Below are positions 33,616 through 42,354 of a stretch of DNA of 64,000 nt, one piece after another. The translations under genes were made by a program, and so were the position numbers. How positions within the stretch are numbered: the first letter of the stretch is position 1; every line of letters begins with the position of its first letter. This DNA is from Thermovorax subterraneus (GTDB lineage: Bacteria; Bacillota; Thermosediminibacteria; Thermosediminibacterales; Thermosediminibacteraceae), in NCBI GenBank assembly GCA_021608145.1, contig JAKIHM010000007.1, forward strand, positions 22,295-86,294, in the 5' to 3' direction. The notes under the pieces were generated by a model, which was not told the DNA's origin, made no database searches, and worked only from the letters and a program-made list of their open reading frames with translations.

Positions 33616-35478
33616 TTGGAGATAGAAAATATAAATATTCTCGATGAAATTCTGCCAAAAGTTTCAAAACCGATGAGGTACGTAGGTAATGAGTTAAACA
33701 GCGTCAAAAAGGATAAAAACGATATCAAGGTCCATATCGCACTGGCATTTCCAGACGTATACGAGGTAGGTATGTCCCATCTGGGACTCAGGATTTTGTA
33801 CCACCTACTGAATGAACGAGAGGATGTCTATGCAGAGAGGGTATTTGCGCCGTGGATTGACATGGAGGATATACTGAGACAAAAGAAAATTCCTCTATTT
33901 AGCCTCGAAAGCAAGACCCCCCTTTCTGAATTTGACATGATCGGTTTTTCGTTGCAATACGAGATGAGTTACAGCAACGTATTGAATATGTTGGAGCTTT
34001 CGGGAGTCCCTATTTTTTCATCAGAGCGCAAGGAAAACGACCCTATAGTGATTGCCGGAGGTCCCTGTGCTTACAATCCGGAGCCCCTTGCTGAAATTAT
34101 CGACCTTTTTGTAATAGGAGAAGCCGAAGAGTCAATTTTGGAATTGGTGGACCTTTATATAGATTGGAAAGAATGCTCGGCTAAAAGGAGTGAGTTTTTG
34201 GAGGGGGCTACCCAAATTCCCGGAATTTACGTTCCGTCCCTTTACCGGGTGACGTACCACGAAGACGGAACAGTGAGGGAAATCTTACCCAGAAAAGAGG
34301 GTGTTCCAGAAAGGGTGAAAAAACGCTTTATTGAGGACCTCGATAAGGTATATTATCCCACGAAACTGATTGTCCCTTATACGGACATCGTCCACGACAG
34401 GGCGGTGCTGGAGATTTTCAGAGGATGCACCAGGGGTTGCCGCTTTTGCCAGGCGGGGATGATATACAGGCCCGTTAGGGAAAAATCGGCGGAAAAATTG
34501 GCGGACATTGCCCGGAAAATGATAGATGCTACTGGTTATGAAGAAATTTCGTTAGCTTCGCTTAGCACCAGCGATTACTCGGATTTGAAAAGGCTGGTAG
34601 AAATATTAACAGCCGAGTTCAAAGACCAGAGGGTAGGCATTTCGCTGCCGTCGCTTCGCATCGATTCGTTTACGCTGGAGTTGGCCCGCAGGATAATGGA
34701 GATTAAAAAAAGCGGGCTTACCTTTGCTCCCGAAGCCGGTACCCAGAGACTTAGAGACGTCATTAACAAGGGCGTTACGGAAGAGGACTTGCTGAACTCA
34801 GTGAGGGGAGCTTTTGAGGCCGGCTGGAACTCGGTTAAACTTTATTTCATGATAGGACTTCCGACGGAAACTTACGAGGATTTAGAAGGGATTGTAGACC
34901 TTGCTCATAAAGTGGTGGATGTTTACCGCGAGGTAAAAGGGAAGAGCAAAGGACTCAGGGTTACCGTGAGCACCTCTACTTTTGTGCCTAAGCCCTTTAC
35001 TCCATTTCAGTGGGAGGCACAAATTACTTTAGAAGAGATAAACGAACGCCAGAAATTTTTAAAGAAAAAGCTCAAGAACCCCCATATAATTTACAACTGG
35101 CACGACGGCCGATTGAGTTTCCTAGAGGCGGTTTTTTCAAGGGGAGACCGGCGGCTGAATTTAGTGCTCAAAAAAGCCCGTGAAAAGGGGTGCAGGTTTG
35201 ACGGGTGGAGCGACATTTTTGATTTTTCAAAGTGGATGGAGGCTTTCAGCGAAGCGGGGTTAGACCCCGGATTTTACGCCAATAGGCCGCGCCTTGAAGG
35301 GGAATTTTTCCCCTGGGAGGTCATAGATCCGGGAATAGATAGACACTTCCTTTTGAGGGAGCTGAAGAAAGCGAAAATGGCACAGCCGACCCCCGACTGT
35401 CGCGTCAGTAGGTGCCAAGGGTGCGGGATAATCAAAATAAAAGGCGGGATTCGATGTGAAGTTAAGAATGAGGATTAG
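33616..35478 (+). CDS. TIGR03960-family radical SAM protein with B12-binding-like N-terminus
   Basis: A 620-aa protein: an N-terminal cobalamin-binding-like domain (ALAFPDVYEVGMSHLGLRIL), and a radical SAM core with the CxxxCxxC site in FRGCTRGCRFCQAGM. A C-terminal CRVSRCQGCGI adds further Cys. Its substrate is unknown. It overlaps a DUF2344 partner gene, and the pair is widespread in Firmicutes next to rng and rplU, suggesting an RNA or ribosome link (inference). TTG 33616 follows GAGGAGGAA. Confidence 0.93.
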   Translation: MEIENINILDEILPKVSKPMRYVGNELNSVKKDKNDIKVHIALAFPDVYEVGMSHLGLRILYHLLNEREDVYAERVFAPWIDMEDILRQKKIPLFSLESKTPLSEFDMIGFSLQYEMSYSNVLNMLELSGVPIFSSERKENDPIVIAGGPCAYNPEPLAEIIDLFVIGEAEESILELVDLYIDWKECSAKRSEFLEGATQIPGIYVPSLYRVTYHEDGTVREILPRKEGVPERVKKRFIEDLDKVYYPTKLIVPYTDIVHDRAVLEIFRGCTRGCRFCQAGMIYRPVREKSAEKLADIARKMIDATGYEEISLASLSTSDYSDLKRLVEILTAEFKDQRVGISLPSLRIDSFTLELARRIMEIKKSGLTFAPEAGTQRLRDVINKGVTEEDLLNSVRGAFEAGWNSVKLYFMIGLPTETYEDLEGIVDLAHKVVDVYREVKGKSKGLRVTVSTSTFVPKPFTPFQWEAQITLEEINERQKFLKKKLKNPHIIYNWHDGRLSFLEAVFSRGDRRLNLVLKKAREKGCRFDGWSDIFDFSKWMEAFSEAGLDPGFYANRPRLEGEFFPWEVIDPGIDRHFLLRELKKAKMAQPTPDCRVSRCQGCGIIKIKGGIRCEVKNED

Positions 35479-36127
35479 AAAAGGCCGGGAGGTAAAATTT
35501 ATATCCCAGCTCGATATGATGAGGGCCTTGGAGCGGGCCATGAGAAGAGCCAGGCTCCCCGTAAAATTTACGGAGGGCTTTAACCCCCGGCCTAAAATGA
35601 GTTTTACCCCGGCCATACCGGTCGGGATTACCAGCGATGCGGAATACGTGGACGTGGAATTCACGAGAGAACTTGCTTTGGAAGAAATTTATGACAGCTT
35701 GAACTCAACACTGCCACCCGGCATTGCCCTGTTAAAAGTGGGAGATGCCGAAGGCAAACTGCCCCTTTCATCGGTTAACAGGGCGCTTTATACGGTCGTT
35801 GTAGGCCTGGGAGGTGCTTCGAGAGAAGCACTGGAAGAGGCAATCGGAAAAATCCTTTCTTCAACCGAAATAAAAATGGTCAAAAAATCTAAAGGAAAAG
35901 AGAAAGAGGTGAATATCGCCTCAGGAATTTACGGGATAAAAATAAACACCGCTGAAAACGACAGGTTTACGCTCAAGATGGAACTTGCCGCCGGGCAGGA
36001 TGCAAGCGTAACTCCGTTTATGGTGGTTGATGCGTTGAGGGAGTACCTCCCTTCTCTTAATGTGCTGGGCGTTAATAAGGATGAGCTGTTTGTTTTCGAC
36101 AGAGGCAGGAAAATTCTTCCTCTTTAG
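35456..36127 (+). CDS. TIGR03936-family radical SAM-associated protein (DUF2344)
   Basis: A 223-aa protein with the family's LRKGREVKFISQLDMMRALERAMRRA-like start (here RIRKGREVKFISQLDM), FTEGFNPRPKMSF and the ALPVG-like AIPVGITSDAEYVDV. It overlaps the radical SAM gene by 23 bases, so the two are translated together and probably form one complex. Function unknown. GTG start with a modest GGCGGGA site. Confidence 0.93.
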   Translation: MKLRMRIRKGREVKFISQLDMMRALERAMRRARLPVKFTEGFNPRPKMSFTPAIPVGITSDAEYVDVEFTRELALEEIYDSLNSTLPPGIALLKVGDAEGKLPLSSVNRALYTVVVGLGGASREALEEAIGKILSSTEIKMVKKSKGKEKEVNIASGIYGIKINTAENDRFTLKMELAAGQDASVTPFMVVDALREYLPSLNVLGVNKDELFVFDRGRKILPL

Positions 36128-36145
36128 GTTCCGCAAGGGAGATGA

Positions 36146-37423
36146 ATGTCCATGAAAAAAGAGATAGTTGCTGATGTGGGCAAAGATGAGGTGATGGTGG
36201 GGATTTTAGAGGATGGAAAACTGGTGGAGTTTTTTGTAGAACGGAAAATAAGCGGTAGCATAGCCGGAAATATATACAAGGGAAAAGTGGCTAACGTCCT
36301 TCCGGGTATGCAGGCTGCTTTTGTGGACATAGGCCTGGAAAAGAATGCCTTTTTATATGTGGACGATGTTAATCTGGAATCGCTGGGAAATCTTGATGAA
36401 CGGTCGGAATGGAATGTAGAAAAACCTTCTATACAGGATATATTAAAGCCGGGGCAGGAAATACTAGTGCAGGTAGTGAAAGAGCCCATTGGTTCGAAAG
36501 GGGCCAGGGTCTCAACAAATATAACTCTGGCAGGTCGGTACCTTGTACTTATGCCCAGGCTAGATCATGTAGGAATATCGAGGAGGATAGAAAAAGAGGA
36601 GGAAAGAGCACGCTTAAAAGCTTTGGCAGAGGAATTGCGCCCTTGTCGAATGGGTATTATTGTGAGAACGGCTGCTGAGAACAGGGGAGAAGACGAAATA
36701 AAGGCTGAGATGGATTATTTGAAAAATTTATGGGAAGAGATTCAGGAGAAAGGGCAAACTTCCTGGGCTCCTAGACTGATTTACAAGGACATGGACCTAA
36801 TAGAGAGGATAGTGAGGGATGTATTCACGCCTGAGGTGACGTGTTTTTACATCAATACAAAAGAAGCTTTTGAAAGGGTAGTCGATGTTGTATCGGCAAT
36901 TGCTCCAGGTTTGGAAGACAGAGTAAGCTTGTATACCGGCGAAAAAAATATCTTTCAATGTTTCGATATAGCACCGGAAATCGAAAAGGCCCTGCAGCGC
37001 AAGGTGTGGCTTAAATCGGGTGGTTATATCGTTATAGATAAGACCGAAGCACTGACAGCAATAGATGTTAATACGGGCAAATTCACAGGCAATAAGGACC
37101 TGGAGGATACCGTTTTGAAGACCAACTTAGAAGCTGCAAAGGAAATAGCAAGGCAGATAAGGTTGCGGGATATAGGGGGGATTATAATTATAGATTTCAT
37201 AGATATGAGTTCGCAGGAACATAGAAAAATGGTCCTCGATGCCCTTGAGATGGAACTCAAAAAAGACAGGACAAGGACCCATATTCTTGGGATAACTTCT
37301 CTAGGCCTAGTGGAGATGACGAGGAAAAAAGTAAGGCAAAGTCTTGACGAAATTTTAGAAAAGGTATGTCCTTATTGTGAGGGCAAGGGTAAGTTACGAA
37401 TTTTGAATAACTTATGGACGTAG
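36146..37423 (+). CDS. rng: Ribonuclease G/E family endoribonuclease
   Basis: A 425-aa RNase G-type enzyme. The N-terminal S1 domain (GNIYKGKVANVLPGMQAAFV, DIGLEKNAFLYVDD) precedes the RNase H-like and DNase I-like parts with the metal-binding DVNTGKF and IIIDFIDM, and the zinc link CPYCEGKGK near the end. It matures rRNA and turns over mRNA. ATG 36146 or ATG 36152 both fit the AAGGGAG site. Ends in a strong terminator; rplU, its usual follower, lies 4.6 kb away. Confidence 0.95.
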   Translation: MSMKKEIVADVGKDEVMVGILEDGKLVEFFVERKISGSIAGNIYKGKVANVLPGMQAAFVDIGLEKNAFLYVDDVNLESLGNLDERSEWNVEKPSIQDILKPGQEILVQVVKEPIGSKGARVSTNITLAGRYLVLMPRLDHVGISRRIEKEEERARLKALAEELRPCRMGIIVRTAAENRGEDEIKAEMDYLKNLWEEIQEKGQTSWAPRLIYKDMDLIERIVRDVFTPEVTCFYINTKEAFERVVDVVSAIAPGLEDRVSLYTGEKNIFQCFDIAPEIEKALQRKVWLKSGGYIVIDKTEALTAIDVNTGKFTGNKDLEDTVLKTNLEAAKEIARQIRLRDIGGIIIIDFIDMSSQEHRKMVLDALEMELKKDRTRTHILGITSLGLVEMTRKKVRQSLDEILEKVCPYCEGKGKLRILNNLWT

Positions 37424-37456
37424 AGCCGTGCGAGAGCACGGCTTTAAGTATTTTTT
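37421..37456 (+). terminator. Terminator of rng
   Basis: AGCCGTGC / GCACGGCT stem, GAGA loop, then a TTTTTT tract. It also overlaps the end of the convergent small gene. Confidence 0.85.
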
Positions 37457-37815
37457 CCCTTTTCTTCTGTACCTTTTATTTCCTTGCTCTCTGCAGTTTG
37501 GGCCTCACTGGCGGAAAGGGCTTTTGCAAGATTTAAGAGTGCTGCAGGATTTATCTTTTTGTCGGAACTGGTCCCTAACATTGTAAGTAAGGTCGATGCC
37601 AGGTCTTTTACGTCTGAAGGAGCAGGTTTGGAAAGAACTGAATTTTTTATGCCGATTTTGAGTTCCTGAGAATTTAGGAAGGTCAATATACCCAGGATGT
37701 TGCTCAATGCCAGGAGGCTTACCACTTCATTGATGTTACCCCCGCGCTTTCCCTGAATTACTTCCGCCACCATTTCCAACAGGCTGAAGTCGGACCTTGT
37801 GGTTTCTTCGGACAT
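37444..37815 (-). CDS. Hypothetical 123-aa helical protein (paralogue-like to its upstream neighbour)
   Basis: Not recognised. Mostly helical: a VSLLALSNILGILTFL hydrophobic stretch, a middle helix (DLASTLLTMLG), KKINPAALLNLAKAL and a charged tail. A GGGGGGTG site lies upstream of the ATG. The piece LLTMLG...KKINPAALLNL lines up with VLNVF...EKINLEALNSLL of the next gene, so the two may be related. Third in a minus-strand trio facing sleB, so a spore-envelope role is possible but only inferred. Confidence 0.65.
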   Translation of the reverse strand: MSEETTRSDFSLLEMVAEVIQGKRGGNINEVVSLLALSNILGILTFLNSQELKIGIKNSVLSKPAPSDVKDLASTLLTMLGTSSDKKINPAALLNLAKALSASEAQTAESKEIKGTEEKGKNT

Positions 37816-37867
37816 TGTTTCACCCCCCCTGTTAACTTAGTATATGATTTCGGCAAATAAAAAAGAA

Positions 37868-37896
37868 TAAAAAAGGGCCATTAAAGCCCTGGATAA
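37868..37896 (-). terminator. Weak terminator-like hairpin between the two helical genes
   Basis: AGGGC / GCCCT short stem followed on the minus strand by TTTTTTATTC. Confidence 0.45.
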
Positions 37897-37906
37897 AAAT
37901 CAAATT

Positions 37907-38209
37907 TTATTCCTTTTTTTCTCTTTCGGCCAACGTATTTAATAAATTTTCCAGTTGTTTTGTCTTTTTGGAATCCTCCGCAGGTGCAATTTCAACATCT
38001 TCTTCTATTTTTTCTTCCGGTGGGGTAACTACGATGGAGAGCAATGAGTTTAAAGCTTCTAAGTTAATCTTCTCTTCAGGTTTTGATGGCCTGAAGACGT
38101 TGAGAACTGTGGAAAAAATTTCTATGACTTCCTGGCCTTTTGGGCTCAGAAAAGGTTTCAGGGCCCCCAAGAGCTTCAAATCGTCATCGGATACCGAAAG
38201 AAGCTTCAT
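37907..38209 (-). CDS. Hypothetical 100-aa helical protein
   Basis: Not recognised. It begins KLLSVSDDDLKLLGALKPFLSPKGQEVI, has an EKINLEALNSLLSIVV segment shared in pattern with the 123-aa neighbour, and ends in a charged coiled-coil-like tail (KKTKQLENLLNTLAEREKKE). No signal peptide or clear transmembrane helix. Its ATG overlaps the stop of the preceding 58-aa gene (ATGA), so they are co-translated. Confidence 0.7.
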   Translation of the reverse strand: MKLLSVSDDDLKLLGALKPFLSPKGQEVIEIFSTVLNVFRPSKPEEKINLEALNSLLSIVVTPPEEKIEEDVEIAPAEDSKKTKQLENLLNTLAEREKKE

Positions 38210-38382
38210 TTGTTTAATGCACCCCCTTTGATATTTTTTGATGAAACCGGTGCTTCGAAAGACTTAACGAGGAGAATCAGTATTAAAAAAAGCAAATAAG
38301 GGTTGTATGAGGTTTTTTTCCCGTTTTTTTCGAGCTTTTTCTCATCGTGGCTGTGCTCATTGCCCTTTTTATTTTCATCCAT
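38206..38382 (-). CDS. Hypothetical 58-aa small membrane protein
   Basis: Starts MDENKKGNEHSHDEKK with Lys/His/Glu-rich polar residues, then one hydrophobic helix (YLLFLILILLVKSF) and a short tail. GTAGGTG lies upstream of the chosen ATG; a longer in-frame extension would have no ribosome site. The stop overlaps the next gene. First of the minus-strand trio; no family recognised. Confidence 0.65.
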   Translation of the reverse strand: MDENKKGNEHSHDEKKLEKNGKKTSYNPYLLFLILILLVKSFEAPVSSKNIKGGALNK

Positions 38383-38507
38383 CGTTTCGCACCTACTTTT
38401 CATAGATTTTTCTAAAATATTATATGTTTATTTTGTTGAAGAAGTGAGGGAATAAAGGATGCGGGGATCACCAAAACTAAAAATGACAAGTTTGAGGAGG
38501 TGATAAA

Positions 38508-38996
38508 GTGGACGGATTTGTAAAAAAGGTGAGGCTCGTTACCGCTCTTGCGTTAATGTTAATCCTCGGAGGCAGCATCTTTTTAGAAAGTAGAGAGCGC
38601 TCAGCCAAAGAAGTAGCTGCCGGCTATTTAGTTGCAGCAAGGGCAAGCGACATAGAATTATTAGCTCGCCTAGTATCAGGGGAAGCGGCTGGAGAGCCGT
38701 ATATAGGTCAGGTTGCCGTTGCAGCCGTTGTCTTAAACAGGGTGAAGAGCTCTAAATTTCCAGATTCAATCCCCGAAGTAATTTATCAGCCGAGGGCTTT
38801 TGAGTCGGTGAGCAACGGACAAATATGGGCTAGGAATCCAAGTAGGGAAAATTACAATGCTGCTCGCGATGCCTTAAATGGCTGGGACCCTACTTACGGA
38901 AGCCTCTTTTTCTGGAACCCATACAAAAGAGTTAGCCCCTGGATATGGACCCGCCGGATAATCACCCAGATAGGAAGACACGTATTTGCAAGGTGA
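38508..38996 (+). CDS. sleB: SleB-like spore cortex-lytic hydrolase (no peptidoglycan-binding domain)
   Basis: A 162-aa Hydrolase_2 family protein: one N-terminal helix/signal (residues ~8-26) and the catalytic domain (LLARLVSGEAAGEPYIGQVAVAAVVLNR in pieces, with the catalytic Glu in SGEA, then FWNPYKRVSPWIW). It degrades cortex peptidoglycan during germination. Shorter than B. subtilis SleB because the N-terminal binding domain is missing, as in many clostridia. GAGGAGGTG precedes GTG 38508. Followed 14 bases on by ypeB. Confidence 0.92.
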   Translation: MDGFVKKVRLVTALALMLILGGSIFLESRERSAKEVAAGYLVAARASDIELLARLVSGEAAGEPYIGQVAVAAVVLNRVKSSKFPDSIPEVIYQPRAFESVSNGQIWARNPSRENYNAARDALNGWDPTYGSLFFWNPYKRVSPWIWTRRIITQIGRHVFAR

Positions 38997-39010
38997 AGGG
39001 AGATGATGAA

Positions 39011-40363
39011 TTGAAAAGAAACTATGTTTTGTGGACATTATTAGTGCTGCTCGTAGCTTTGGCGGTGTTTAGCCTTTGGAGCATGCGAAGCCGGGCGTAT
39101 TCTGCGGAAAACCTTCTGGAGGCGGGTTATCAAAAGGCTTTTTATAACCTTCTTGAAAACGTCAATAACATTAACATACTATTATCCAAAGGGCTTGTGA
39201 CGTCGTCGGAAGGCCAGAGGATTATGCTTTTAACCAGCGTCTGGCACGAGGCGGAAAAGGCCCGTTCCAATCTTTCTTCCCTGCCTTTGGGAAGCAGGGA
39301 TATGACCAATATGCAGAAATTCTTTGCCCAATTGGGGGACTTTTCCCACACCATTGCCGAAAAAGTAGCGCAGGCTCAGACGGTTACCCAAAGGGAGTGG
39401 AATATTCTCCGGCAGTTCAAGAAAAATACTCAGAACCTGAACCGGTACCTACGGGAGCTTTCAGATGATGTGGCAAGAGGACGGGTAAACTGGGAGAAAG
39501 GTTCTTTTGCCATGGGTATGAGCAGGAGGGTCGGGCAGGTGATGGCCGATAAATTCGTGGCAATAGACCAGCGGCTCAAGGAAGAAGCCCCGACCATCAC
39601 CTATGACGGCCCGTTTTCCGACCACGTGGAAGAGATAAAACCGAAGGCCATAACAGGTTCGCTCATAACCGAACGGGAAGCCGTTGAAATAGGAAGGAAA
39701 TTCATAGATAACCCGCGGAACGTGCGGTACGATGTTTCGGTGACCGCACGAACAAAGGGGACTATAGATGCCTACACCCTCAGCTTCAAGAAAGCCGGAA
39801 CGAACGATATTGATATTGTAATGGATGTAAGCCGGCAGGGAGGGCATGTCATCTGGTTTTTAAATTCGAGAGACGTCGAGCAGCAGAAAATCGACATAAA
39901 AACCGCCGTCGAAAAGGCGAAAAAATTTATCGCGGCCAGAGGTTACGAGAATATGGAACCCACAGGGTCACTGCGGGAGAACAATACAATTAATGTGACC
40001 TTTGCTTACAAACAGGATGATGTTCTCGTATACCCGGATTTTGTGAAGGTAAAGGTAGCCATGGATAACGGAGACGTAGTGGGCTTTGATGCCCTCGGGT
40101 ATCTCACAAATCACACGGAAAGAAAAATCCCAGAATTTAAAATTAGCGAAGAGGAGGTAAGGGATAATTTTGAAAAGAGACTTACGGTAAATAGAATCCG
40201 CAAAGTGATAATACCCGATGAGGCTTTGAGGGAAATCTTCTGCTACGAGGTCGACGGGAGATTGGAAGACGAGCGCTATCTCATTTACATCAACGCTCAG
40301 AACGGTCGTGAAGAGAGAATATTGAAAGTTGTGGAAACCGACAGAGGCACCATGACCATGTAA
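39011..40363 (+). CDS. ypeB: YpeB, germination protein partner of SleB
   Basis: A 450-aa protein: short cytoplasmic start, one helix (VLWTLLVLLVALAVFSLW), a helical region typical of YpeB (ENVNNINILLSKGLVTSS), and two to three PepSY-like repeats in the C-terminal half (ITEREAVEIGRKFIDNP, IKTAVEKAKKFIAARGY, EEEVRDNFEKRL). It is needed for SleB stability and localisation in spores. TTG 39011 has GAAGGGAG 8 bases upstream; ATGs in between are out of frame. Confidence 0.93.
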   Translation: MKRNYVLWTLLVLLVALAVFSLWSMRSRAYSAENLLEAGYQKAFYNLLENVNNINILLSKGLVTSSEGQRIMLLTSVWHEAEKARSNLSSLPLGSRDMTNMQKFFAQLGDFSHTIAEKVAQAQTVTQREWNILRQFKKNTQNLNRYLRELSDDVARGRVNWEKGSFAMGMSRRVGQVMADKFVAIDQRLKEEAPTITYDGPFSDHVEEIKPKAITGSLITEREAVEIGRKFIDNPRNVRYDVSVTARTKGTIDAYTLSFKKAGTNDIDIVMDVSRQGGHVIWFLNSRDVEQQKIDIKTAVEKAKKFIAARGYENMEPTGSLRENNTINVTFAYKQDDVLVYPDFVKVKVAMDNGDVVGFDALGYLTNHTERKIPEFKISEEEVRDNFEKRLTVNRIRKVIIPDEALREIFCYEVDGRLEDERYLIYINAQNGREERILKVVETDRGTMTM

Positions 40364-40433
40364 GGATGAGAACAAATTTAGTTAGGAATGAATAGCCTAT
40401 TACTAGCAATAGTGGGGCAAAGGGGGGTCTTCG

Positions 40434-40511
40434 TTGCTTCTTTCCGTGGAAACCAGGAGGGATGTCTTCGTAGTATTTTTAGTTCTGATATTGCTTTTAC
40501 TTGCAGATTAG
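40434..40511 (+). CDS. 25-aa hydrophobic spore-type peptide
   Basis: MLLSVETRRDVFVVFLVLILLLLAD from a TTG with AAGGGGGG about 8 bases upstream: a short polar start and one helix ending in an acidic residue. Its make-up resembles other tiny sporulation peptides of Firmicutes, though no family is certain. It follows ypeB and ends right before a terminator, which supports a real transcript. Confidence 0.5.
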   Translation: MLLSVETRRDVFVVFLVLILLLLAD

Positions 40512-40547
40512 GCGGGGGAATACCCCGCTTATTAATTTTTTCTTGCA
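40510..40547 (+). terminator. Terminator after the 25-aa peptide gene
   Basis: GGCGGGG / CCCCGCTT stem with GAATA loop, then ATTAATTTTTTC. Confidence 0.8.
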
Positions 40548-40610
40548 ACACATAAGTGGGAAGGGAGTGAATATTATAATTTAAAGATTAACTTTTTGGA
40601 GGGATCTTTT

Positions 40611-40976
40611 GTGTCTTTAACCCGTGACCTCATCGAAAATATATACCGGCAGGATGAATATTCGCTCGTATATCTGTTACTTATAGCGAACGCACTGAGC
40701 CTTGCGGTTTTCCTGTCCAAAGAAGTAGGAGCAAAATCCGTGCCAGGGAAGTTTAACGCCGGGGAAAAGGGAACACCTGATGATTCGAACAAAACTCCAG
40801 AAACTCCAAGGACACCGACACAACAGTCTTCAAAAAAAACCATATCGGTTGCCGCAAGCGGTGGAATTGAATTGCCTACCCCGGGAAAACAGGTAGGGCA
40901 GTCCCAAAAAGAAAAAGTGATAGACCTTGAGAAAGTCCGATCAAAACCCCTGGTGTGGCGCTTCCCCAACAACTGA
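40611..40976 (+). CDS. Hypothetical 121-aa membrane-anchored Pro/Thr-rich protein
   Basis: Not recognised. It has one hydrophobic stretch (YSLVYLLLIANALSLAVFL, residues ~15-34), then a low-complexity part rich in Pro, Thr, Ser and Lys (PETPRTPTQQSS) and a short C-terminal motif KPLVWRFPNN. GTG 40611 has GGAGGG 6 bases before it; a TTG further upstream lies in front of that site. The layout suggests a surface or spore-envelope anchor (inference). Confidence 0.65.
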   Translation: MSLTRDLIENIYRQDEYSLVYLLLIANALSLAVFLSKEVGAKSVPGKFNAGEKGTPDDSNKTPETPRTPTQQSSKKTISVAASGGIELPTPGKQVGQSQKEKVIDLEKVRSKPLVWRFPNN

Positions 40977-41100
40977 ATTACTTTACAGGGTATTTCCATA
41001 AGTCCGCCGGGTATGAAAGACAGAGGAGACATTATCAAATACATATGATAAAATGGAAGTTAAAGTGAAGGATTATTGGTACCACCAAGGAGGAAGTTTT

Positions 41101-41787
41101 ATGAAATATGAAATCCGGGGAGATACATTACCCGTGGTTATCCTGACCTTGGAAGAAGGGGAGAGTATCTTTACGGAATCCGGCGGTATGGCCTGGATGA
41201 GCGACGGATTCGAAATGAAGACCAATATGGAGGGGGGACTTTTTGGAGGTATCGCTAGGAAGCTGGCGGGAGAAACCATTTTTATGACCACTTATACCTG
41301 CAAAAAGCATAATGGTATTATTGCTTTCGCATCGTCCTTTCCGGGGAAGATAATCCCGCTGCAACTTTCCGCAGGACAGTCCATTATATGCCAAAAGAAG
41401 GCTTTTTTATGTGCGGAAAGAACCGTAAAACTGGAGATTTTCTTTAGGAAGAAACTGGGGGCGGGCCTTTTCGGCGGAGAAGGCTTTATTCTGGAAAAAG
41501 TGACGGGGCCGGGAATGTGTTTTATTGAAATGGACGGAGAAGTGGTGGAATACAACCTGGCACCGGGAGAAATTATGAAGGTTGACACCGGCCATGTAGC
41601 CATGTTTGAACCCACCGTTAATTTTGACATAGAGATGATAAGAGGATTCACAAACATACTGTTTGGCGGTGAAGGCCTATTTTTATCTACTCTAAGAGGG
41701 CCTGGCAGAATCTGGCTTCAATCCATGCCTGTACAAAACCTTGCCGGAAGGTTGATACCCTATCTGCCTTCGTCGTCTTCTTCTTAA
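41101..41787 (+). CDS. AIM24/TIGR00266-family protein
   Basis: A 228-aa TIGR00266 (DUF124, AIM24-like) protein built of Gly-rich beta repeats: GESIFTESGGMAWM, GGLFGGIARKLAGE, GAGLFGGEGFILEKVTGPG, FGGEGLFLSTLRGPG. The fold is a tryptophan-RNA-binding-attenuator-like beta sandwich. Function unknown. It ends in a run of Ser. AAGGAGGAAG lies 6 bases before ATG 41101. It stands alone between the germination block and rplU. Confidence 0.9.
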   Translation: MKYEIRGDTLPVVILTLEEGESIFTESGGMAWMSDGFEMKTNMEGGLFGGIARKLAGETIFMTTYTCKKHNGIIAFASSFPGKIIPLQLSAGQSIICQKKAFLCAERTVKLEIFFRKKLGAGLFGGEGFILEKVTGPGMCFIEMDGEVVEYNLAPGEIMKVDTGHVAMFEPTVNFDIEMIRGFTNILFGGEGLFLSTLRGPGRIWLQSMPVQNLAGRLIPYLPSSSSS

Positions 41788-41926
41788 TGTGCTGACATCA
41801 TTTGCTCTCATGGGCCCTGCCTCATAAATGAAAGCTCCCTTTGATGAAAAAATAGTAGAGGCGATTTCAAAAGGCATTTTGCCAGTGGATTTTTCTGACG
41901 GGAAGGGAGCGAAAGTCCTGGCGAAG

Positions 41927-41956
41927 TTGACAGAAGGCGTTTTTGTGTGCTAAAAT
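41927..41956 (+). promoter_or_regulatory. Sigma-A promoter of the rplU-prp-rpmA operon
   Basis: TTGACA (41927-41932), 18 bases, TAAAAT (41951-41956), about 85 bases before rplU. The leader between is GC-rich near its start and could fold as a ribosomal-protein leader, but no known L21 leader is recognised. Confidence 0.7.
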
Positions 41957-42039
41957 TAACTACGTGGTTTCGCCGGCCACCGCACGGGGCGGGTTTAAAA
42001 ATTTTACCTTGTCCCGGCGAGAGGAAGGAGGATGAGAGA

Positions 42040-42354
42040 ATGTACGCGATAATTGAGACCGGCGGAAAGCAGTATAGGGTTTCGGAAGGCGATGTAATCA
42101 GGGTAGAAAAATTGTGCGCGCAAGAAGGCGAGATGATCGAGCTCGATCAGGTACTGGCCGTCTCCGACGGAGAGAAGCTTATGGTCGGACAGCCGGTACT
42201 GGAAAATGCAAAAGTAAAGGCGACGGTACTGAAACATGGCAAGGGCAAAAAAGTAATCGTCTTTAAGTACAAGCCAAAGAAGAACTACCGCAGGAAGAAG
42301 GGACACCGCCAGCCCTATACCGAGATTAGAATTGAAAAAATCGAAGTCTCATGA
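42040..42354 (+). CDS. rplU: Ribosomal protein bL21
   Basis: A 104-aa bL21 with the classical start [18 protein letters not shown] and the C-terminal [21 protein letters not shown] that contacts 23S rRNA. GGAAGGAGGATG precedes the ATG. It overlaps prp by 4 bases. Confidence 0.97.
   Translation: MYAIIETGGKQYRVSEGDVIRVEKLCAQEGEMIELDQVLAVSDGEKLMVGQPVLENAKVKATVLKHGKGKKVIVFKYKPKKNYRRKKGHRQPYTEIRIEKIEVS

Noticed and set aside
41828..41953. 41-aa frame between the AIM24 gene and rplU
   Set aside because: No ribosome site, no family match, and its end overlaps the rplU promoter; kept only as a weak possibility.
41957..42039. L21-type ribosomal-protein leader before rplU
   Set aside because: Some GC-rich pairing is possible, but the known conserved leader structure could not be recognised by eye.
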